The notes under the pieces: generated by a model
The model's database searches: none
What the model saw: the letters and a program-made list of their open reading frames with translations, nothing else
What the model was told of the DNA's origin: nothing
Made by a program: the position numbers and the translations under genes
DNA from: Bacteroidota bacterium
Lineage (GTDB): Bacteria > Bacteroidota > Bacteroidia > Bacteroidales > UBA1556
DNA length: 11,681 nt
Direction: 5' to 3'
Assembly (NCBI GenBank): GCA_003648395.1
Contig: QMPB01000085.1
Coordinates: 1 to 11,681, forward strand
Part shown: positions 6,219 to 11,681 of the stretch, in pieces
Layout: every line of letters starts with the position of its first letter
Position numbering within the stretch: the first letter of the stretch is position 1

Positions 6219-8315
6219 CTAAAACTTCCACCTAAGTTGAGCCGTAATCTCACTCCTCGTATTTCCTTGAATTTCTTCTAAACCGCTGCTAATAGTTGTT
6301 CTGTTATTATAAAATGTTTGATCAAAACGCAGCCAAAAAGATAATGCATTACTCAATTTATAATTTAGTAATATATAATATTTCTGTCCTTGATAATAAT
6401 ATGCTGGCACACTAAATTTATATAATACATTATTTTCATAAGCATATATTCTTGTATCATAATCATCGGTGTTGAATATAGCATAGCGAAAATGTAACTT
6501 TATGGGAATATTATCTGGCGCATAAGATATATCTTGATATAGCAAATACCCACTGCTAATACTCATTGGTTCTTGTTGATACTTTGAGATAGTTAATCGG
6601 GATTGCAAACGTATTTGATGACTTACTTTATAACTCAAATGAAAACGTATATTCTGTCTTTTTTTAGCAGTAACTTCAGTAATTGATTTTTCATCATCAT
6701 TAAAATTTAACAATTTCTCTTCAAACATATATCTCACATAATAGCTGAGATGCCTATTATGATTTCTTTCGTATTGTATGGAAAATTCATTTCCATGAGA
6801 TGGTGTATTAATTCTAAATTTAAGCCATGGAAACTTAAACATATCATAATAAAGACGAAGGTTACTCCTAGTACCAATATTAATCAGAGAACCAAAATAA
6901 ACACCTTCTTCATTTTGAGCTTTTCCTCCTTCCGACATAGGAATTGCATAGAAATTCTGATATTCTTTCTGCAAATTACGATAATAAACAGAAAAAGTAA
7001 TTCGTGGATGGAGATTGAATAATGCCCCCAAAAGCATAGCCTTTCCTTTATTCTTACTCATAGCTAATTCGCCATAAACACTTACATATCTATTTGAGTA
7101 TGAGAAATCTGTTCCTATATTAAAGTTTTCTTTACCTTGAAAATCATACATTTGATAAGGGGCAACATCTTTTATTAACTCATTGCCAAATACTGTTCCA
7201 TAGGCTGTCATACCAATGTGTAATGCGTCTTTACGATAATTAATATTTCCTCCAAAAAGCTGTTCATTTACTGCATGTTTATTGGCCATTTCAGAAGGTG
7301 TGCGGTGTAAACCGCTTTCTTGAATTGTAGAAAAGATTAATTCTTCAGTATCGCTAGTATCTTTAATATTTACACCAGCATCTAAACCCCTATTGGAATA
7401 AAAAGTTGTAATATCAAGGCTCGGTAATATCTCAAAAGTAGCAGCAGCTCCTCTTAGAAATAGTACTTCATTGGCAGAAGTATTTGCTCTTAAACCTCTA
7501 GCCTTACGTTTTAAATCTATTGACGTAGTTGATTTACCAAAAGCCATTCCAGACCACATTGTAAGTCCTTGACCAAACTCAACATGGTAATCACCCAATG
7601 CCAAAGCTTTAAGTTTTCCTTGATTCTTTATAAAAAAATGGGCAGAATAAAAATCAAAACCTGTAGCATTGTTTCCACTAAAAAATTCCTCCCCTGCATC
7701 TTTATCGCCAAGTATTCCGAAACTAACAATATCTCGATATTTGTATTTATACCTAAAATACAGCTTGTTTTTATTACCCAAATATCTTGAATTTGGTTTA
7801 GCCGCCAAAGTAGAATCGTCAATTGGCGCATAGCCTTCCTGTTCTTCGAGCACTCTTCCGTAGCGTATTAAGACTTGGTTTTTGCCGTATTTCAACATGT
7901 TTTTAAAATGAAGAGGTTCTGCTTTTTCTATTTTATCAAGAGTTACAAAAGGCTTTATAGTCAATATCAAATCAACATAAAATGTTTCTAAATCCTTTAA
8001 TTCATAAAGAGTTTTAAAACCTCCTCTTTTCCTTCTTTCAATAATAATGTCTGCAATCTGATTATCATTTAAAAACAATAAAGATTGTAATTCCTCTTCA
8101 TCAGCATAGTTAATATTTATTGGATGTTCATAGAGATAAATAAAGTGGTCATATAGTTCTGAAAAATCAAATTCCATATCTGTTCTCGATGATAACTCTT
8201 CTATTCTTTGCTCTATTATTTCTTTAGCTTGCTCGTCATTTTTCTGTGCAGAAATATGCTGAATACTAATAAGTATAAAGAATGTCAGAATAAATAAATA
8301 TCGAAATTTTATCAC
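6219..8315 (-). CDS. Outer-membrane barrel protein with N-terminal helix-hairpin-helix domain
   Basis: A 698-residue exported protein. A signal peptide covers 1-23 (ISA|Q cleavage). Residues 26-60 are helical and charged. Residues 65-124 form a helix-hairpin-helix unit: ININYADEEELQSLLFLN, a second helix with IADIIIERRKRGGF, and YELKDLETF, the pattern seen in ComEA-like DNA-binding domains. From about 140 to the end the protein is rich in alternating aromatic strands (for example LYFRYKYKYRD, YYVRYMFEE, LHFRYAIF) and finishes with RWKF, so it is probably a large beta-barrel in the outer membrane with the HhH domain in the periplasm. Proteins of this layout are widespread in Bacteroidota and functionally undefined. 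Whether the HhH domain binds DNA is unknown. It starts 6 bases after the upstream barrel gene and is co-transcribed with it. Confidence 0.8.
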   Translation of the reverse strand: MIKFRYLFILTFFILISIQHISAQKNDEQAKEIIEQRIEELSSRTDMEFDFSELYDHFIYLYEHPININYADEEELQSLLFLNDNQIADIIIERRKRGGFKTLYELKDLETFYVDLILTIKPFVTLDKIEKAEPLHFKNMLKYGKNQVLIRYGRVLEEQEGYAPIDDSTLAAKPNSRYLGNKNKLYFRYKYKYRDIVSFGILGDKDAGEEFFSGNNATGFDFYSAHFFIKNQGKLKALALGDYHVEFGQGLTMWSGMAFGKSTTSIDLKRKARGLRANTSANEVLFLRGAAATFEILPSLDITTFYSNRGLDAGVNIKDTSDTEELIFSTIQESGLHRTPSEMANKHAVNEQLFGGNINYRKDALHIGMTAYGTVFGNELIKDVAPYQMYDFQGKENFNIGTDFSYSNRYVSVYGELAMSKNKGKAMLLGALFNLHPRITFSVYYRNLQKEYQNFYAIPMSEGGKAQNEEGVYFGSLINIGTRSNLRLYYDMFKFPWLKFRINTPSHGNEFSIQYERNHNRHLSYYVRYMFEEKLLNFNDDEKSITEVTAKKRQNIRFHLSYKVSHQIRLQSRLTISKYQQEPMSISSGYLLYQDISYAPDNIPIKLHFRYAIFNTDDYDTRIYAYENNVLYKFSVPAYYYQGQKYYILLNYKLSNALSFWLRFDQTFYNNRTTISSGLEEIQGNTRSEITAQLRWKF

Positions 8316-8321
8316 CTTATT

Positions 8322-9146
8322 TTATTTTTTAAATTGATAAATAAGAGATAATTGAGGGGAATAGCCTAATACTTGATGCATTGAAGAACTAAAATCTAGC
8401 CTAAGTGAATTAAATTGCAATCCAACTCCAAAACTAAAAATATTGGGATTGTTACTTAATCCTATTCTAGCATAAAGAATCTTCTTAATTTTATATTCCA
8501 AACCTCCTCTAACAATTAGTTCATTATTAATATCGCTGTGAACCTCGGCAGCGGCAGTAAAATTATCAGATAATTTCCATTGCAAACCAAGTTTCATCAA
8601 CAGCGCCAATCGTTCACTATTATAATCGTTAAATTTGGCTTGAATAGGATTAAAAACATGCACGCCAAGAGTAATGTCCTCGGTAAGCTTAGACATTATG
8701 CCAATTTCAAAAGTATAAACTGATTTACTTCCATAATTATTCCCAATTGTAGTGTTCAAATAATCTAGCTGAACACCAATTGCAAAGCGTTTTGAAAGAG
8801 CCATGCCATAAGCAAGCCCAATTTTCTTTTCATTATATTGCGAAAAACCAAAATATGATATATTAGCTGCAAAAGAACCTTTACCAGTAGGAAGCACCAG
8901 TGTAAGAGCATTTAGACTTAACTCTTTTGTCATAAATCTGTTTTCATAATAAAAACCAGCACCATAATTTTTATTAAAACCTAATGCCGCCTGATTATTA
9001 GAAGCACTCCAAATATCTGTTGAGGCTACTCCTATACCTCCCATACCAGATTCTGCTGCACCAATATTTGCGGGAATATTTTGAGCTGAAATTGAAGAAC
9101 CACTAATTATTATCAAAAGAAAAAAGAAAAAATATAATTGTTTCAT
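8322..9146 (-). CDS. PorV/PorQ/FadL-like outer-membrane beta-barrel protein
   Basis: A 274-residue exported protein with a signal peptide (1-21, ISA|Q cleavage after a Phe-rich core). The mature N-terminus contains GAAESGMGGIGVAS (29-42) followed by a NNQAALG segment (51-57), the pattern of the PorV/PorQ/FadL-like group, in which a GMGG turn and an N-P/Q-A-x-L motif open a barrel of about 14 strands. Later strands include LGLQWKLSDNFTAAAEV and FGVGLQFNSLRLDFS, and the end is YQFKK. It may serve as an outer-membrane partner for the HhH-barrel protein encoded 6 bases downstream; this is inference from gene order. A relationship to type IX secretion PorQ is possible but not shown by any specific motif. 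A poor -7-like box (AATTTTTG, 9180 down to 9173) lies upstream. Confidence 0.7.
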   Translation of the reverse strand: MKQLYFFFFLLIIISGSSISAQNIPANIGAAESGMGGIGVASTDIWSASNNQAALGFNKNYGAGFYYENRFMTKELSLNALTLVLPTGKGSFAANISYFGFSQYNEKKIGLAYGMALSKRFAIGVQLDYLNTTIGNNYGSKSVYTFEIGIMSKLTEDITLGVHVFNPIQAKFNDYNSERLALLMKLGLQWKLSDNFTAAAEVHSDINNELIVRGGLEYKIKKILYARIGLSNNPNIFSFGVGLQFNSLRLDFSSSMHQVLGYSPQLSLIYQFKK

Positions 9147-9295
9147 AGGCTTTACTTGAGTACGCTAAAATACAAAAATTTGCTAATGCTTTAAGCTTAT
9201 CTCCTATCCTTGCTATTGGCAGAGAATTCCGATAATAAAATATTGACGAATACTAATTAACAATATATTCGTACTTTCGTTAAATATTTAAATCT
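9147..9295. other. Divergent intergenic region between the barrel gene and lpxK
   Basis: About 149 bases serving two divergent genes. On the minus strand AATTTTTG (9180-9173), and on the plus strand TACTTTCG (9272-9279), each differ from TAnnTTTG at one position. The plus-strand box ends 16 bases before the lpxK ATG. Neither has a well-spaced -33 TTG. No other structure was recognised. Confidence 0.35.
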
Positions 9296-10333
9296 ATGTA
9301 CGCGTTTATTAACTCTATTAGGAACTATCTATTTGATAAAGGAATATTCAAAGCCTCTGAATTTGATTTACCCATTATTAATGTGGGTAATTTGGCTGTT
9401 GGTGGCAGTGGTAAAACTCCCCATATTGAGTATATCATTGACTTACTCGTGCCAGAATTTAATATTGCTACCCTAAGTAGAGGTTATGGGCGTAAAACTA
9501 AAGGATTTAGAGAAGTTTTAAGTAATTCTTCAGTCGCAGAAAGTGGTGATGAACCTTTACAAATTAAGCAGAAATACTCAAAAATTAAAGTCTTTGTGGG
9601 TGAAGATAGAGTAGAAGCAATAACTAAAATATTATTTGATTATCCAGATATTGACGTTATTCTTCTTGACGATGCTTACCAACATAGAGCAATAAAAGCT
9701 GGTTTTAATATTCTTCTGTCAGATTATAGTAAAATATTTACAAAAGATAAATCAATGCCTTTTGGAAGATTAAGAGAATACCCTACGGCAGCAAATAGAT
9801 CAGATTTGGTTGTAATTACAAAGTGCCCAGAAGATGTTTCACGAGCAAAAAAAGAAGGCTTGAGAAAAGAAATTCATAAATTTACTAATTCTGAGGTATT
9901 ATTTTCAAGTATTAATTATAGTGAGCTAATCCCTTATGGAAATATTACTTTAAATAAGCAAATTGAAAATGTTTTGGTTATTAGTGCTTTAGCAACACCA
10001 AGAGCAATGATTGATTATATTAACATAAAATATAAACCTACTAAACTTGAACATTTAGAGTTTAGAGACCATTATATTTTTAATAAAAATGATATTTCTG
10101 CTTTTATTAAAAAATTTAATAGTTTTGCCAAGCAAAATAAAATAATAATAATTAGCGAAAAAGACGCAATACGACTAAGGGCTGTTACTAAAGGTACAGC
10201 TTTTGACAACTTAGGGGTATTCATTCTGCCAATTAAGATTTCATTTATTGCAGAATTAGATAAAGTATTTAACAAGAAAATAATTAATTATGTACGAGAA
10301 AATAAATCAGACTACAACATACATCAGAACTAA
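9296..10333 (+). CDS. lpxK: Tetraacyldisaccharide 4'-kinase (lipid A 4'-kinase)
   Basis: LpxK phosphorylates the 4' position of the lipid A disaccharide at the inner membrane. The 345 residues carry the family hallmarks: IINVGNLAVGGSGKTPH (27-43, P-loop with Lys40 and Thr41), SRGYGR (61-66), VGEDR (101-105), LLDDAYQHR (123-131; the catalytic acidic pair and His), MPFGRLRE (154-161), and FRDHY (256-260) with the second conserved His. Start ATG 9296 is forced by an in-frame TAA at 9281-9283. As a result the N-terminal amphipathic/membrane helix is about ten residues shorter than in relatives, beginning at YAFINSIRNYLFDKG. The 3' end overlaps punA by 44 bases, so the two are co-transcribed. Confidence 0.93.
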   Translation: MYAFINSIRNYLFDKGIFKASEFDLPIINVGNLAVGGSGKTPHIEYIIDLLVPEFNIATLSRGYGRKTKGFREVLSNSSVAESGDEPLQIKQKYSKIKVFVGEDRVEAITKILFDYPDIDVILLDDAYQHRAIKAGFNILLSDYSKIFTKDKSMPFGRLREYPTAANRSDLVVITKCPEDVSRAKKEGLRKEIHKFTNSEVLFSSINYSELIPYGNITLNKQIENVLVISALATPRAMIDYINIKYKPTKLEHLEFRDHYIFNKNDISAFIKKFNSFAKQNKIIIISEKDAIRLRAVTKGTAFDNLGVFILPIKISFIAELDKVFNKKIINYVRENKSDYNIHQN

Positions 10334-11102
10334 AACAGATTTTAACCCACAAATTGGAATAGTATTAGGTTCTGGTTTGGGAAACCTAGGAAATCAAATT
10401 GAAGAAATTGCAAGTATTTCATATTCAGACATTCCTAACTTTCCAGTTTCTACTGTTAAAGGACATCAAGGTAGATTAGTTTTTGGTAAACTAGGAGGAA
10501 AAAATGTTGTTGCAATGCAAGGTAGATTTCATTTTTACGAAGGCTATAGTATGAAAGATATTAGCTTTCCAATTCGAGTTATGAAGGAGTTGGGAATAAA
10601 ACTACTAATACTTTCTAATGCTGCCGGCGGAATGAATCCTGACTTTAAAGTAGGTGATATAATGATTATCAACGACCATATTAATCTATTCCCCGACAAT
10701 CCATTAATGGGACATAATGATGAAAGACTTGGACCGCGTTTTCCTGATATGAGTGAGATTTATGACAGAAAACTTATTGCAAAATCAATAGAAATAGCAG
10801 AAAAAAATAATCTTAAAGTTCACCAAGGAGTTTATGTAGGAACTTCAGGTCCTACTTTTGAAACTCCTGCTGAGTATAAGTTTTTTAGAATTATCGGTGG
10901 CGACACTGTGGGTATGAGTACTGTACCAGAAGCCATAATTGCTCGCCATGCTGGTATTCCTGTTTTTGCTGCTTCAATAGTTACCGATCTTGGCGTTGAA
11001 GGAATAGTTGAAAATGTATCTCATGAAGAAGTACTGGCAGCTGCCCGTGCTGCTGAACCTAAACTTACTCTAATTATTAAGGAGTTGTTGGAGGGAATTT
11101 AG
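10290..11102 (+). CDS. punA: Purine nucleoside phosphorylase, PNP/MTAP family
   Basis: PNP cleaves purine nucleosides with phosphate to base plus ribose-1-phosphate, feeding hypoxanthine and guanine to Hpt. The 270-residue protein is the trimeric class: GIVLGSGLG (23-31), VKGHQGRLVFG (56-66; phosphate-binding His59), MQGRFHFYEGY (76-86), LSNAAGGMNP (108-117), GTSGPTFETPAEY (184-196; base-binding Glu), VGMSTVPE (207-214) and SHEEVLAAA (244-252). The base-pocket residue that is Asn in the mammalian enzyme is Asp233 here (VTDLGVEG). The start at 10290 lies inside lpxK; the next in-frame Met is at residue 76, within a conserved motif, so the 44-base overlap is real. The N-terminus fits the family from its first residue. 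Translational coupling with lpxK is likely. Confidence 0.95.
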   Translation: MYEKINQTTTYIRTKTDFNPQIGIVLGSGLGNLGNQIEEIASISYSDIPNFPVSTVKGHQGRLVFGKLGGKNVVAMQGRFHFYEGYSMKDISFPIRVMKELGIKLLILSNAAGGMNPDFKVGDIMIINDHINLFPDNPLMGHNDERLGPRFPDMSEIYDRKLIAKSIEIAEKNNLKVHQGVYVGTSGPTFETPAEYKFFRIIGGDTVGMSTVPEAIIARHAGIPVFAASIVTDLGVEGIVENVSHEEVLAAARAAEPKLTLIIKELLEGI

Positions 11103-11127
11103 GATTTGACTTTAAAAAACATCCTAA
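11099..11127. terminator. Weak inverted repeat at the end of punA
   Basis: TTAGGAT (11099-11105) and ATCCTAA (11121-11127) are a perfect 7-base inverted repeat with a 15-base loop, overlapping the punA stop codon. It is in the right place for a transcription terminator, but the stem is AT-rich and no T-run follows, so support is weak. Confidence 0.25.
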
Positions 11128-11561
11128 TACATAATTTAATAAGTAAATTTATCCCTCTGGAAACAAAATTCAAAATATTAATATTGAACAAATTCAATGA
11201 CTAAAACATTGAATAATAATTGATTAATTCAAAAATTTCTTGATTTACTTAAAAACCAATCTAAGAAGTACTTTGTATGAATTATAAACATATACGATCT
11301 TCCTCTAATCTACCTTATTTTAACCCGTATTATTCATAGCAAACACAAAGGACCTCTAAAACTTAAATGCCTGTATATCAACTGAGTAATTATTATTTTT
11401 ATTTTATACATATTAAGAAGCAAACTTGCCGATATTATTCATTGCTTCTAAGTTGACATTATACCTGCAGCATTGAAAAATAAATGGTATCAATATCTCT
11501 AATTTAGAATCTGAAGATACTAGTATTCTATTAGATAACCTAATATATTACATGATAATTT

Positions 11562-11576
11562 ATACCAATTTGGTAT
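11562..11576. repeat. 15-base perfect palindrome ATACCAA-T-TTGGTAT
   Basis: Two 7-base arms around a single central T form a perfect inverted repeat. It could be a regulatory protein site or part of a short mobile repeat; nothing next to it decides. It lies about 48 bases from the hairpin at the window end. Confidence 0.45.
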
Positions 11577-11623
11577 CAAAATACGCTATAAATAAATTGG
11601 AATATATTTTCCTATTAGAAGGC

Positions 11624-11663
11624 AAAAATTATTTGCATAGCCGTAGCTATGGAAATAATATTT
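11624..11663. repeat. Long imperfect hairpin at the right edge
   Basis: CATAGC (11636-11641) and GCTATG (11646-11651) pair across a CGTA loop. After one G-G mismatch, ATTATTT (11628-11634) pairs with AAATAAT (11653-11659), and after a further A-A mismatch three more pairs follow. The stem has 16 pairs and two mismatches. Such hairpins occur at ends of IS200/IS605-type elements and in dispersed palindromic repeats, but no transposase is visible in the window, so the type stays open. Confidence 0.45.
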
Positions 11664-11681
11664 AACGCAGTAATAGGGAAA

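Larger units (their letters stand above)
11103..11681. other. Gene-free AT-rich region after punA
   Basis: About 580 bases without a supportable gene on either strand; all frames are broken by frequent stops. It holds a possible punA terminator, a 15-base palindrome and a long hairpin at the right edge, each listed separately. A nine-base TGGTATCAA occurs twice (11485-11493 and 11571-11579), the second within the palindrome's right arm. Confidence 0.5.

Noticed and set aside
6750..7831. Small open frames inside the helix-hairpin-helix barrel gene
   Set aside because: They are shadows of a long, clearly coding frame and show no recognisable domain or start context.
10072..10275. Minus-strand open frame of 67 codons inside lpxK
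   Set aside because: It is antisense to conserved lpxK sequence, hydrophobic because of AT-rich codons, and has no promoter or motif.
11360..11450. Short frame beginning MPVYQLS, like the start of leucyl/phenylalanyl-tRNA-protein transferase (Aat)
   Set aside because: Only about seven residues agree; the next conserved FPxPxxAxxxGLxAxGGDLS segment is absent in all three frames, so chance similarity is more likely than a pseudogene.

Overview
This window looks like the chromosome of an AT-rich member of the Bacteroidota, probably class Bacteroidia or a relative. The evidence is the type-IX-era style outer-membrane proteins with cleavage just before Gln, a viroplasmin-RNase H1, a PunA and LpxK of Bacteroidota flavour, an almost complete lack of Shine-Dalgarno sequences, and several TAnnTTTG (-7) promoter boxes typical of the phylum. 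No tRNA, rRNA or CRISPR array was seen.

Left edge (1-659): genomic debris. A truncated tyrosine recombinase runs into the first 39 codons of an IS91-type transposase, and this abuts, tail to tail, the C-terminal half of a DUF3223-type protein read from the minus strand. All three are broken.

Minus-strand operon (3952 down to 660): hpt, a double-length adenylate kinase, obgE and a PAP2-family phosphatase, with gaps of only 12, 2 and 9 bases. Its promoter can be placed at 3978-4010. The adenylate kinase is two tandem copies of the same enzyme. The second copy has lost the P-loop lysine and two conserved aspartates, so it is probably a pseudo-kinase domain. This is the most unusual object in the window.

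Plus-strand genes (4160-6147): an Rrf2-family regulator with three cysteines, divergent from hpt; a small PorT-like outer-membrane barrel; and RNase H1. The hpt and Rrf2 promoters share an almost identical 17-base sequence in opposite orientation.

Minus-strand pair (9146 down to 6219): a PorV/PorQ/FadL-like barrel protein, then a large outer-membrane protein with a periplasmic helix-hairpin-helix domain, 6 bases apart.

Plus-strand pair (9296-11102): lpxK (lipid A 4'-kinase) overlapping punA (purine nucleoside phosphorylase) by 44 bases. Together with hpt and adk this gives the window a purine-salvage theme next to envelope biogenesis.

Right edge (11103-11681): no gene. It holds a 15-base palindrome and a long imperfect hairpin at the very end that resembles a mobile-element or repeat end. 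Overall this is mainly housekeeping sequence with accessory scars at both edges; I do not see a new multi-gene system.
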